Positions 39,829-48,338 of a stretch of 64,000 bases of DNA are shown piece after piece; positions within the stretch are counted from its first letter, which is position 1, and each line of letters starts with the position of its first letter. A model generated the notes under the pieces. The model did not search any database. It was not told the origin of the DNA and saw nothing but the letters and a program-made list of their open reading frames with translations. Location of the stretch: the NCBI GenBank assembly GCA_902597895.1, contig CACJZM010000001.1:127837-191836 (forward strand), written 5' to 3'. Source of the DNA: an uncultured Pelagibacteraceae bacterium (lineage in GTDB: Bacteria > Pseudomonadota > Alphaproteobacteria > Pelagibacterales > Pelagibacteraceae). The translations under genes were made by a program, and so were the position numbers.

Positions 39829-40435
39829 TTCTTCTAAATGCTTTAAATCTATGATCTTTTTTAATTTTTTTTGAATATTTCATTTGTCCGTAAGTAATTT
39901 TATATCCATTTGGAATAAATATTGGATCATATCCAAACCCATTTTTTCCTAATTTTTTTTTAGAAATTGAACCCTCTACTTTACCAGTAACCGTTATAAA
40001 TTTACTAGAACTCCAAAAAATAGTGAGGGCACAGACGAACCTTGCTTTTATTTTTTTATTCTGCCAATTTTTACTTTTTTTGGAAAGTTCATTGTAAACC
40101 TTGTTCATAGCCAAATTAAAATTTCCTTTTTTCCCTCCCCATCTTGCAGAGTAAATACCAGGAGCTTTATTTAGTATATCAATTTCAATTCCAGAATCGT
40201 CTGCAATACAAACCATATTGGTTTTTTTAGAGTAGTACTTTGCTTTTATGAAAGAATTTTCTGCAAAAGTTTTTCCATTTTCCTTGGGACTTTTTAAATT
40301 AAAATCTCCTGTACTTAAAATTTTAACTTTATTTGGTATTAAATCTCTAATTTCCTTTATTTTTCCTTTGTTATTCGAGCCAATAAGAATTCTTGAAATA
40401 TTTTGTTTTTTGATCTGGAAATTCTTAATTTTCAT
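39812..40435 (-). CDS. rdgB: XTP/dITP diphosphatase
   Basis: This 207-residue protein has G-S-N-N-K-G-K near residue 18, the central A-D-D-S-G-I-E-I motif with P-G-I-Y-S-A-R-W-G-G, and F-G-Y-D-P-I-F near residue 167. These identify the RdgB/HAM1 pyrophosphatase, which removes inosine and xanthosine triphosphates. The start codon is only 15 bp from the divergent grpE start, so promoters must overlap the genes. The rph and hrcA genes often found here are missing. Confidence 0.95.
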   Translation of the reverse strand: MKIKNFQIKKQNISRILIGSNNKGKIKEIRDLIPNKVKILSTGDFNLKSPKENGKTFAENSFIKAKYYSKKTNMVCIADDSGIEIDILNKAPGIYSARWGGKKGNFNLAMNKVYNELSKKSKNWQNKKIKARFVCALTIFWSSSKFITVTGKVEGSISKKKLGKNGFGYDPIFIPNGYKITYGQMKYSKKIKKDHRFKAFRRIRKFF

Positions 40436-40450
40436 ACCATATATGTATCT

Positions 40451-41113
40451 ATGGAAAAAAATGAAAATTTACAAGATAAATCAGAAATAGAAAGTGAAAG
40501 CACTGACAAAGAAAATCAGGAAAACCTCCATCAACATACTAGTAAAAATTTAAATGAAGATGAAGTTGATAAAGAAGAAATTTCACCTGAAGATAAAATT
40601 AATGATTTAGAAGATAAATTAAAAAGAACATTTGCAGAAATGGAAAATCAAAGAAGAAGGTTTGAAAAAGAAAAGGATGATGCCTATAATTATGGTGGAT
40701 TTAATTTTGCTAAAGAGGCTTTAAATCTTTTAGATAATTTAGAAAGATCCAAAACATCCTTAGAGAATGATAACACATTAAAAGATTCTGAAATATTAAA
40801 AAAAACAATAGATCACTTAAATATTATTTATAACGATATGATTTCAATTTTTAAAAAAAATGAAATTGAAGAAATTAAGTCAATTAATCAAAAACTTGAC
40901 CCAAATATTCACCAGGCAATGTTAGAAATAGAAGATAAAAATAAGGAACCTGGTACTGTCGTACAAGAAATACAAAAAGGCTTTATGATGAAAGGTAGGT
41001 TGTTAAGACCATCATTGGTAGCTGTTTCAAAAAAACCATCTGAAAATGATGAAAAAACTGAAAATTCTAAAAAAGATGAGGAAAATCAATCAAAAAATGA
41101 GGAAAAAATATAA
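40451..41113 (+). CDS. grpE: Nucleotide exchange factor GrpE
   Basis: From the ATG at 40451 this is 220 residues; an upstream in-frame extension would run into rdgB. The N-terminus and the last 25 residues are charged and disordered. The core has a coiled coil (about 45-80) and the GrpE signature I-H-Q-A-M-L-E-I near residue 154. It releases ADP from DnaK. It is followed by dnaK and dnaJ, and no hrcA repressor is present next to it. Confidence 0.94.
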   Translation: MEKNENLQDKSEIESESTDKENQENLHQHTSKNLNEDEVDKEEISPEDKINDLEDKLKRTFAEMENQRRRFEKEKDDAYNYGGFNFAKEALNLLDNLERSKTSLENDNTLKDSEILKKTIDHLNIIYNDMISIFKKNEIEEIKSINQKLDPNIHQAMLEIEDKNKEPGTVVQEIQKGFMMKGRLLRPSLVAVSKKPSENDEKTENSKKDEENQSKNEEKI

Positions 41114-41167
41114 ATTACAAACTTGTACAATTAAAATTAACACATATATGAAAGAGAAATATTTAAT

Positions 41168-43090
41168 ATGAGCAAAGTAATAGGAATAGATTTAGGAACT
41201 ACTAATTCATGTGTATCTATAATGGAAGGTACGCAACCCAAGGTATTGGAGAATTCAGAAGGTGCAAGAACAACTCCTTCAGTAATTGCATTTACTGATG
41301 AGGAGGAAAAATTAGTTGGACAACCTGCCAAAAGACAGGCAGTAACTAATCCTGAAAATACCATTTTTGCAGTTAAGAGACTAATTGGAAGAAACTTCGA
41401 AGATCCAAGTGTAAAGAAAGATATCGAAACAGCACCTTTTAAAATAATACCATCAGATAGTGGTGATGCGTGGATTGAAGCAAAAGGTAAAAAATATTCG
41501 CCATCTCAAATCTCAGCCTTTGTTTTACAAAAAATGAAAGAAACTGCAGAGAAGTATTTAGGACAAGAAGTTTCAAAAGCAGTTATAACAGTTCCCGCAT
41601 ATTTTAATGATGCCCAAAGACAAGCAACTAAAGATGCAGGTAAAATTGCTGGATTAGAAGTATTAAGAATTATAAATGAGCCAACAGCAGCATCTTTAGC
41701 CTATGGGCTAGATAAAAAAGCTAACAAAAAAATTGCTGTTTATGATCTAGGTGGTGGTACTTTTGATGTGTCAATTTTAGAATTGGGAGATGGTGTATTT
41801 GAAGTTAAATCTACTAATGGAGATACATTTTTAGGTGGTGAAGATTTTGATAACTCGATTGTAGAGTATTTACTAAGTGAATTTAAAAAAGAGAACGGAA
41901 TTGATCTAAAATCTGACAAACTTGCTTTACAAAGACTAAAAGAAGCAGCTGAAAAAGCTAAAATCGAACTTTCATCAGCTACACAAACTGAAATTAATTT
42001 ACCATTTGTAACTGCAGATAAAACAGGTCCAAAACATATTAATCTTAAAATGACAAGGGCAAAATTAGAAGCTTTGGTCGAAGATTTAATTTCTAGAACA
42101 ATTCCACCTTGCAAAACAGCTTTAAAAGATGCTGGGCTTTCGTCTGGTGAAATTGATGAAGTAATCCTTGTTGGTGGAATGACAAGAATGCCAAAAGTAA
42201 TAGATGAAGTTAAAAACTTTTTTGGCAAAGAACCAAATAAAAGTGTAAATCCTGATGAAGTTGTTGCGATGGGAGCTGCAATACAAGCGGGTGTTCTTCA
42301 AGGTGATGTAAAAGATGTACTACTTTTAGATGTTACCCCTTTATCATTAGGTATTGAAACTTTAGGTGGAGTATCAACAAAATTAATTGAGAAAAATACA
42401 ACAATACCAACTAAAAAAAGTCAGGTATTTTCAACAGCAGAAGATAATCAGCCCGCCGTTTCTATTAGAGTTCTTCAAGGTGAGAGAGAAATGGCATCTG
42501 ATAATAAAATACTTGGAAACTTTGAATTAGTTGGAATAGCTCCAGCTCCAAGAGGCGTACCTCAAATTGAAGTAACCTTTGATATTGATGCAAATGGAAT
42601 TGTAAACGTTTCAGCTAAAGATAAAGGAACTGGTAAAGAACAAAAAATCCAAATCCAGGCATCAGGTGGGTTAAGTGATGAAGAAATTGGCAAAATGGTT
42701 AAAGAGGCAGAAGCAAATAAAGAAGCTGATAAGAAAAAAAGAGAAGCTGTAGATGCTAAAAATCAAGCAGAGACTCTACTTCACTCTACTGAAAAAAATT
42801 TAAAGGAACACGGAAGTAAAGTTTCTGATGCAGATAAAAAAGTTATTGAAGATGCGTCCGCTAACGTAAGAAATGCGTTAAAAGGGACAGATGTTGAGGA
42901 AATTAAAAAGAAAACCCAAGACTTAGTTCAAGCCTCTATGAAGTTAGGTGAAGCGATTTATAAATCACAGCAAAGTGCTAAACCTAGTGATGCGCCGAAA
43001 GATGCAAAAGAAGAAGGAAAGAAAGACGATAACGTTGTTGATGCAGATTTTGAAGAAGTAAAAGACGAGAACAAAGAGAAAAGCGCCTAA
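41168..43090 (+). CDS. dnaK: Chaperone protein DnaK (Hsp70)
   Basis: This 640-residue protein has the nucleotide-binding domain ([10 protein letters not shown] at the start, [10 protein letters not shown] near 195, G-G-M-T-R-M-P near 335), the substrate domain, and an acidic lid tail (V-V-D-A-D-F-E-E-V). It refolds proteins with DnaJ and GrpE. A weak promoter-like pair, TTGTAC at 41123-41128 and TATATG at 41145-41150 with 16 bp spacing, lies in the grpE-dnaK gap. Confidence 0.98.
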   Translation: MSKVIGIDLGTTNSCVSIMEGTQPKVLENSEGARTTPSVIAFTDEEEKLVGQPAKRQAVTNPENTIFAVKRLIGRNFEDPSVKKDIETAPFKIIPSDSGDAWIEAKGKKYSPSQISAFVLQKMKETAEKYLGQEVSKAVITVPAYFNDAQRQATKDAGKIAGLEVLRIINEPTAASLAYGLDKKANKKIAVYDLGGGTFDVSILELGDGVFEVKSTNGDTFLGGEDFDNSIVEYLLSEFKKENGIDLKSDKLALQRLKEAAEKAKIELSSATQTEINLPFVTADKTGPKHINLKMTRAKLEALVEDLISRTIPPCKTALKDAGLSSGEIDEVILVGGMTRMPKVIDEVKNFFGKEPNKSVNPDEVVAMGAAIQAGVLQGDVKDVLLLDVTPLSLGIETLGGVSTKLIEKNTTIPTKKSQVFSTAEDNQPAVSIRVLQGEREMASDNKILGNFELVGIAPAPRGVPQIEVTFDIDANGIVNVSAKDKGTGKEQKIQIQASGGLSDEEIGKMVKEAEANKEADKKKREAVDAKNQAETLLHSTEKNLKEHGSKVSDADKKVIEDASANVRNALKGTDVEEIKKKTQDLVQASMKLGEAIYKSQQSAKPSDAPKDAKEEGKKDDNVVDADFEEVKDENKEKSA

Positions 43091-43118
43091 ACTAACAACT
43101 GTTTGTCTATAACTTGTT

Positions 43119-44243
43119 ATGGCAAAAAGAGATTATTATGATGTTTTAGGTGTTAGCAAAAGCTCATCGGCTGATCAAATAAAAACAGCGTACAGAAAAT
43201 TAGCTGTAAAATACCATCCAGATAAAAACAAAAACGATAAAGCGGCTGAGGAAAAATTTAAAGAAGCGTCCGAGGCTTACCATGTATTATCTAATTCTGA
43301 AAGAAAACAAAACTATGACAATTTTGGTCATGCAGCATTTGAAAATGCAGGAGGAGGAAGAGGGGGTTTTGGTAACTTTGATTTTTCAAGTTCTTTCTCT
43401 GATATTTTTGAAGATTTTTTTGGAGAAGGATTTGGAGGTGGAAGAAGATCAAGAAAGTCTAACAATAGAGGTTCTGACCTGAGATATGATTTGTCAATTT
43501 CTCTTGAGGAAGCATATACGGGTAAAAAACAAGATATAAAATTCTCAGCCTCCGAAAAATGTGATATTTGTAAAGGCTCTGGATCTAAGCCTGGACATAA
43601 TACTAGTTCTTGTTCAATGTGTGGAGGTCATGGCCAAGTAAGATCTTCGCAAGGATTTTTTACGGTTCAGCAGACTTGTCCTCAATGTGGTGGTGAGGGA
43701 GAACAAATAACTAATCCATGCATAAGTTGTAATGGCCAAGGTAAAAAACAATCCTCAAAAAGAATTTCAGTAACTATTCCAAAAGGAGTAGATGATGGCA
43801 CTAGAATTAGATTGGCAGGTAAAGGAGAGGCTGGATCTAGAAGTGGAAGTAATGGAGATTTGTATTTGTTCATAAATGTTTATGCACATGATCTCTTTAA
43901 AAGATCAGATGAAAATCTTTTTTTTGAATGTCCAGTATCTATAGCTGATGCAGCTTTAGGAACATCAATAGAAATACCAACCATTGATGGAGGAAAGGCA
44001 AAGATAAAAATTCCAGCAGGAACTCAAAGTGGAAAACAATTTAGATTAAAAGGTAAGGGAATGCCTTATATGAGAGGTGGGGGAGATGGTGATCTTTATG
44101 TTCAGGTAAATACTGAAGTTCCAATATCTTTAAATAGGGAACAAAAAGAATTATTAGAAAAATTTAGAGAAATAGAAAACGAAAAATCTAATCCAAGTAT
44201 TAAAAAATTTTTTCAAAAAGCAAAAAGTTTTTGGAAAAATTAA
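43119..44243 (+). CDS. dnaJ: Chaperone protein DnaJ
   Basis: This 374-residue class A J-protein has the J domain with H-P-D near residue 33 and a Gly/Phe-rich linker (about 70-110). Zinc-binding C-x-x-C-x-G-x-G-type repeats follow (about 147-207), then the C-terminal peptide-binding domains. It delivers substrates to DnaK and stimulates its ATPase. It starts 28 bp after dnaK. Confidence 0.97.
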   Translation: MAKRDYYDVLGVSKSSSADQIKTAYRKLAVKYHPDKNKNDKAAEEKFKEASEAYHVLSNSERKQNYDNFGHAAFENAGGGRGGFGNFDFSSSFSDIFEDFFGEGFGGGRRSRKSNNRGSDLRYDLSISLEEAYTGKKQDIKFSASEKCDICKGSGSKPGHNTSSCSMCGGHGQVRSSQGFFTVQQTCPQCGGEGEQITNPCISCNGQGKKQSSKRISVTIPKGVDDGTRIRLAGKGEAGSRSGSNGDLYLFINVYAHDLFKRSDENLFFECPVSIADAALGTSIEIPTIDGGKAKIKIPAGTQSGKQFRLKGKGMPYMRGGGDGDLYVQVNTEVPISLNREQKELLEKFREIENEKSNPSIKKFFQKAKSFWKN

Positions 44244-44244
44244 T

Positions 44245-44499
44245 TTATTTATCTAAAATTTTTTCTTTAGCTTTTTTAAATTCTTCTTCAGTAATTGCAC
44301 CTGATTGAAAAAGATCGTTTAATCTTGTTAATTCCTCAGAAATATTATTTCTAATCAAGGTATCATCCTCTAACAAATCTTCTTTAACTTCACCAATATC
44401 TTTTTTTGATTTTAATCCTTTTTGAACAGCGGAAACTCCTAAATAAATTACAAATAGGATTATAATTAATGAAAGTGATATAAATATTAAGGCTTGCAT
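44245..44499 (-). CDS. Small membrane protein with SHOCT domain
   Basis: This 84-residue protein has one N-terminal membrane helix (about 3-24) and a charged middle. Its C-terminal SHOCT-type motif reads L-N-D-L-F-Q-S-G-A-I-T-E-E-E-F. SHOCT motifs are short C-terminal helices thought to mediate oligomerisation. No function can be assigned. It converges on dnaJ with a 1-bp gap and follows another small membrane gene by 15 bp. Confidence 0.7.
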   Translation of the reverse strand: MQALIFISLSLIIILFVIYLGVSAVQKGLKSKKDIGEVKEDLLEDDTLIRNNISEELTRLNDLFQSGAITEEEFKKAKEKILDK

Positions 44500-44514
44500 A
44501 TAAGTACTTTTAAA

Positions 44515-44721
44515 CTAGTAATCGTCATCATCTTCTCTCCATCCTTTTTCATACATTAAATATGCAGCAATAATTACACTAATTACAGCAACAATCATCC
44601 CACAATCGAAACCTCTTTGTTTACCAAAAAAATACCATCCCAATTGAGTTGCCCCTATTGGAGGAATTGTAAGTATGCCCATTAATATGGGAATTCTATA
44701 ATAATAAGGAGGTTTTTTCAT
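44515..44721 (-). CDS. Small two-helix membrane protein, unknown
   Basis: This 68-residue protein has two likely membrane helices (about 10-32 and 40-58) separated by a short loop F-G-K-Q-R-G-F-D-C. A very acidic tail ends it (D-D-D-D near the end). It has no recognisable domain. The pairing with the SHOCT protein downstream suggests a two-gene unit. The conserved-looking loop and clean frame favour a real gene. Confidence 0.55.
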   Translation of the reverse strand: MKKPPYYYRIPILMGILTIPPIGATQLGWYFFGKQRGFDCGMIVAVISVIIAAYLMYEKGWREDDDDY

Positions 44722-44779
44722 AAAATAATTTTTACCTTGTTATTTTTTAGTATATTAATTGAATATTAAAATTTACTAA

Positions 44780-45556
44780 ATGAGTAAAATTAACCTAACT
44801 ATTACAGGATGCATGGGAAGGATGGGTCAACAGCTCATTAAATCTGTAAAAAAAGATAAATCTATGAAAATAGTTTCTCTTACAGAAAGTAGATTAATTA
44901 ATAAAAAAATTAGTGGCATTAAACTAAGTTTAAATACAGAAGATGCCTTTAAAAAAGCAAATTTAATAATAGATTTTACAACTCCAAAATGTACTTTAGA
45001 GGTTCTTAAAATAGCTTCTAAATTCAAGAAAAAGGTAGTTATAGGAACAACTGGTTTTTCAAAGAACGAAGAAAAGCTAATTAAGAAATATTCAAAAAAA
45101 ATACCCATATTAAAGGCTGGTAATATGAGTTTAGGTATAAATCTATTGATGTATCTAACTGAAATAACTTCAAAATCTCTTGGAAGAAATTTCCTAAGTA
45201 AAGTATTTGAGATTCACCATAAACATAAAAAAGACCATCCCTCAGGTACAGCTTTAATGCTAGGAAAAGGTATAGCAGTTGGTAGAAACAAAGACTTTTA
45301 CAAATCAATAGGTAAAAAATATTTAAATAAAAACACATTCCCATATGGAAAAAAAATTAATTTTAATTCATTACGAAAAGGCGAGGTTATTGGAGAACAC
45401 GAAGTAAAGTTTTCAAGTGGTAAAGAAATAATTACGTTAAATCATGAAGCTTTTGATAGAGCATTATATTCAGAAGGAGCTCTCACTGCAGCTAAATGGT
45501 TAATGAATAAAAAGCCTGGCCTTTATTCAATGAGAAATCTATTAAACTTTAGATAA
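44780..45556 (+). CDS. dapB: 4-hydroxy-tetrahydrodipicolinate reductase
   Basis: This 258-residue protein has the NAD(P)-binding G-C-M-G-R-M-G-Q near residue 10 and the catalytic/substrate segment H-H-K-H-K-K-D-H-P-S-G-T-A near residue 147, both diagnostic of DapB. It acts in the lysine/diaminopimelate pathway that ends with lysA at the left edge. Its stop overlaps the nth start by one base. Confidence 0.96.
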   Translation: MSKINLTITGCMGRMGQQLIKSVKKDKSMKIVSLTESRLINKKISGIKLSLNTEDAFKKANLIIDFTTPKCTLEVLKIASKFKKKVVIGTTGFSKNEEKLIKKYSKKIPILKAGNMSLGINLLMYLTEITSKSLGRNFLSKVFEIHHKHKKDHPSGTALMLGKGIAVGRNKDFYKSIGKKYLNKNTFPYGKKINFNSLRKGEVIGEHEVKFSSGKEIITLNHEAFDRALYSEGALTAAKWLMNKKPGLYSMRNLLNFR

Positions 45557-46209
45557 TGAATGAGGCTCAAAGAGCAAAGGTAGTTTTAAAGATATTGAAT
45601 CAAACTTATCCTAAAACTCCTATACCTTTAAGACATAAAAATATTTTTACACTTTTAATTTCAGTTCTTTTATCTGCTCAATGTACTGATATAAATGTAA
45701 ATAAAGTAACCAAAAAAATTTATCCTAAACATAATAAACCTCAGCATTTTGTAAAATTAGGAAGAAAAAAAATTGAAAGGTTAATAAAAAGTATAGGTAT
45801 TTTTAGAATTAAGGCAAAAAGTATTTATTATTTATCAAAAATTTTAGTTGATAAATACAATGGCAAAGTACCAAGAACTTTTGAACAGTTAGAGAAATTA
45901 CCAGGTGTAGGGCATAAGACTGCTAGTGTGGTAATGTCACAAGGGTTTGGATATCCTGCTTTTCCAATAGATACTCATATACACAGACTGGCACAAAGAT
46001 GGGGCTTATCAAGTGGAAAAAATGTTTTTCAAACTGAAACAGATCTAAAGAGACTTTTTCCTAAAAAGTATTGGAATAAATTACATCTTCAAATTATTTA
46101 TTACGGTAGAGAATATTGTAAAGCTAGAGAATGCTATGGTTTATCTTGTAAAATCTGTACTACTTGTTATCCTAAGAGAAAAAAACCACTTATAACCAAG
46201 AAAGCATAA
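45556..46209 (+). CDS. nth: Endonuclease III
   Basis: This 217-residue protein has the helix-hairpin-helix L-P-G-V-G-H-K-T-A with the catalytic Lys near residue 122, and the catalytic Asp in P-I-D-T-H-I-H-R-L near residue 140. It removes oxidised pyrimidines. The C-terminal Cys cluster spacing is C-x4-C-x4-C-x2-C-x2-C, unlike the textbook C-x6-C-x2-C-x5-C, so the iron-sulfur ligands may differ. It overlaps dapB by one base. Confidence 0.93.
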   Translation: MNEAQRAKVVLKILNQTYPKTPIPLRHKNIFTLLISVLLSAQCTDINVNKVTKKIYPKHNKPQHFVKLGRKKIERLIKSIGIFRIKAKSIYYLSKILVDKYNGKVPRTFEQLEKLPGVGHKTASVVMSQGFGYPAFPIDTHIHRLAQRWGLSSGKNVFQTETDLKRLFPKKYWNKLHLQIIYYGREYCKARECYGLSCKICTTCYPKRKKPLITKKA

Positions 46210-46212
46210 ATA

Positions 46213-47142
46213 ATGAAAATATTAGGAATTGGAAATGCAATAGTAGATGTAATTTGCAAAGTAGAGGATGATTTTATAACTAAAAACAATCTGACAAAAA
46301 GTACGATGAAATTAATTTTTGATGAGAAAGAATTCAAAAGTTTACTATCTAATCTCAAAATAGAAAAAACTGTTTCAGGGGGATCAGTAGCCAATTCAAT
46401 TGTCGGCTTATCCCAACTTGGAGATAAAGTAGGTTTTATAGGAAAAGTAAACGATGATGAACTTGGAAGCAAATATGAGGAAGGTCTTAAACAAGAAAAT
46501 GTTCAATATTTTTATTCAAAAAAAAAAGAGGAGCTTCCAACTGGCACTTGTCTTATATTAGTAACTCCTGACTCAGAGAGGACAATGTGTACTTTTTTAG
46601 GAACTGCAGGAAAAATAAATGAGAGTGACGTTAATTCAGATGTTATTAAAAAGAGTGAGTTAATACTTTTAGAGGGATATCTCTGGGATGAAGGAGAACC
46701 TAAAAAAGCATTTGAAAAAGCAATTCAAAGTGCAAATAAAGTTGCCATGTCTTTGTCTGACCAGTTTTGTGTTGATCGACATAAAACCCATTTTTTAGAA
46801 TTGGTAAAAAATAAGTTGGATATAACATTCGCTAATGAGCAAGAAATAATGTCATTAATTGATGTAAAGTCTTTTGATGAGGTAGTCAATTTTTCTAAAA
46901 CTCTCGGTAAAATAATAGTTTTAACAAGAGGTGAAAAAGGTGCAGTAGCTATTAATGGACAAGAGGTTGTTGAGTGTGGAGTAAAACAAAATCTTAAAAT
47001 TGTCGATCTAACAGGAGCTGGCGACCTTTTTGCTGGAGGATTTCTTCATGGATATATAAATAATATGTCTTTGAAAGAAAGTTTAGATAAAGGAACCGAG
47101 ATGTCTTCAAAAGTGATTCAACAAATAGGTGCTAGACTTTAA
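46213..47142 (+). CDS. PfkB-family kinase, adenosine-kinase-like
   Basis: This 309-residue protein has the ribokinase-fold pattern. It has G-G-S-V-A-N-S near residue 56 and the C-terminal D-L-T-G-A-G-D-L-F-A-G-G-F, whose Asp is the catalytic base. The N-terminal G-I-G-N-A-I-V-D resembles adenosine kinase and related SAR11/alphaproteobacterial genes. It probably phosphorylates a nucleoside or sugar. Substrate cannot be fixed from sequence. It lies 3 bp after nth. Confidence 0.85.
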   Translation: MKILGIGNAIVDVICKVEDDFITKNNLTKSTMKLIFDEKEFKSLLSNLKIEKTVSGGSVANSIVGLSQLGDKVGFIGKVNDDELGSKYEEGLKQENVQYFYSKKKEELPTGTCLILVTPDSERTMCTFLGTAGKINESDVNSDVIKKSELILLEGYLWDEGEPKKAFEKAIQSANKVAMSLSDQFCVDRHKTHFLELVKNKLDITFANEQEIMSLIDVKSFDEVVNFSKTLGKIIVLTRGEKGAVAINGQEVVECGVKQNLKIVDLTGAGDLFAGGFLHGYINNMSLKESLDKGTEMSSKVIQQIGARL

Positions 47143-47156
47143 AATATATAAAATAT

Positions 47157-47264
47157 TTATTTTTTTTTTCTTTTAAAGCTGCCCTTGCCTTTTTTTGGCT
47201 TAACTATTCTAGGCTTATATTTTTTTGTTAAAAGATCCTTAGCGATTATATTTCTTTTTTTCAT
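47157..47264 (-). CDS. arfA: Short ArfA-like ribosome rescue protein (35 residues)
   Basis: A 35-codon frame starts with an ATG that overlaps the regulator stop as ATGA, so it is translationally coupled. The product begins M-K-K-R-N-I-I-A-K-D-L-L and contains P-R-I-V-K-P-K-K-G-K-G-S-F-K-R. K-K-G-K-G-S-Y/F-x-R is the ArfA hallmark; ArfA enters the empty A-site of stalled ribosomes and recruits RF2. It is shorter than Escherichia coli ArfA but resembles compact alphaproteobacterial forms. The gene ends in a poly-A (AAA) run before TAA. Confidence 0.7.
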   Translation of the reverse strand: MKKRNIIAKDLLTKKYKPRIVKPKKGKGSFKRKKK

Positions 47265-47833
47265 GAGAGTTTGTAACCATCTTCAGTGCTAATTATAAAT
47301 TCATTATTATTGAAAGCTTCATTTATTTTTTTTCTTAACCTATAGATATGGGTCTCAACTGTATGTGTCTCTAGCGTAACCCCATGCCCCCAAACTTCCT
47401 TTTGTAGATTTTCTATCGTTTGACTATTGCTTGATTTATTTAAATATAAAATTATATCAATTTCTCTTTCAGTTAATTTTAAGCTTTTATTATTGAAGGA
47501 AATTTTTCTAGAATTTAAATCTAATTGAAATTTATTAATTTTAATTTCGGACTGATTTACAAATTTATTTTTTAGAAGATGAATATTAAATTTTTCAACA
47601 ATATCTTTTATTTTTGAAGGACTTTCAGTGAGATAAATTGACCTTAAACTTAAATGATCTGGGATTTTCGTATTAGTAACTATTAAATAATTTCCATATT
47701 TTAACTCGGTTAAATTCTCTAGATCATTTAAATTTCTAAATTCAAATAATTCAAAATTAAAACTAACCTTTATTTCATTTAGAATTTTAAATAAAACTGG
47801 TATGTTAAAAATGATTAGACTTTGTTTATTCAT
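47261..47833 (-). CDS. Winged-helix transcriptional regulator with degenerate receiver
   Basis: From the ATG at 47833 this is a 190-residue protein. The C-terminal about 95 residues are an OmpR/PhoB-type winged helix: L-T-E-R-E-I-D-I-I-L-Y-L, then V-W-G-H-G and T-V-E-T-H-I-Y-R-L-R-K-K-I. The N-terminal about 90 residues look like a receiver fold but lack the acidic pocket and phospho-acceptor Asp. It may act without phosphorylation. A GTG at 47875 could extend it into the divergent gene. It is adjacent to an L,D-transpeptidase, a possible target. Confidence 0.78.
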   Translation of the reverse strand: MNKQSLIIFNIPVLFKILNEIKVSFNFELFEFRNLNDLENLTELKYGNYLIVTNTKIPDHLSLRSIYLTESPSKIKDIVEKFNIHLLKNKFVNQSEIKINKFQLDLNSRKISFNNKSLKLTEREIDIILYLNKSSNSQTIENLQKEVWGHGVTLETHTVETHIYRLRKKINEAFNNNEFIISTEDGYKLS

Positions 47834-47834
47834 T

Positions 47835-47843
47835 TGTGGATAA
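47835..47843 (-). promoter_or_regulatory. Perfect DnaA-box sequence between divergent start codons
   Basis: TTATCCACA on the minus strand matches the consensus DnaA box exactly. It falls inside the 13-bp gap between the start codons of the winged-helix regulator and the L,D-transpeptidase. A looser box, TTTTCCACA, lies at 47952-47960. About one perfect box is expected by chance in this amount of sequence. Confidence 0.35.
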
Positions 47844-47846
47844 TTT

Positions 47847-48338
47847 ATGATAATTAGGCTTAAAAATAAAGACACTCTTATTGTTGATCAGTTTAGATTC
47901 AAGTGCTGTATAGGAAAAAATGGTCTCAAAAAAAATAAAGTAGAAGGTGATTTTTCCACACCAAAAGGAAAATTTCTTTTAGAAAATTTATATTATAGAA
48001 AAGATAAAATTTTAAAACCTGTAACTAAATTAGGTAACATAGAAATAAAAAAAGAATTTGGTTGGTGTACCGATATCAAAAATAATTTATATAACAAAAG
48101 ATTTAAAATTAATAAGAAATTTAAACATGAAAAACTATTTAGAAAAGACTATAAATATGATCTGTTAATAGTATTAAGCTATAATAGAAAAAAAATTATT
48201 AAAGGAAAAGGCAGTGCAATATTTATTCACTTAACAAAAAACTACAAAGCCACAGCAGGATGTATAGCTTTAAAAAAAAATGATCTTCTAGCACTTTTAA
48301 AAGTAATTGATAAGAAAACAAAAATAATTATTAACTAG
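47847..48338 (+). CDS. L,D-transpeptidase (YkuD family)
   Basis: This 163-residue protein consists almost only of a YkuD domain. It has the F-S-T-P-K-G segment near residue 36 and the catalytic block I-F-I-H-L-T-K-N-Y-K-A-T-A-G-C-I-A-L, with the His and nucleophilic Cys spaced as in the family. These enzymes form 3-3 crosslinks in peptidoglycan or attach proteins to it. No signal peptide is evident, so the export route or compartment is unclear. It overlaps yggS convergently by 4 bp. Confidence 0.85.
   Translation: MIIRLKNKDTLIVDQFRFKCCIGKNGLKKNKVEGDFSTPKGKFLLENLYYRKDKILKPVTKLGNIEIKKEFGWCTDIKNNLYNKRFKINKKFKHEKLFRKDYKYDLLIVLSYNRKKIIKGKGSAIFIHLTKNYKATAGCIALKKNDLLALLKVIDKKTKIIIN

Noticed and set aside
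41740..42228. Long open frame opposite dnaK
   Set aside because: It is a well-known type of antisense shadow in conserved hsp70 genes and has no independent support.
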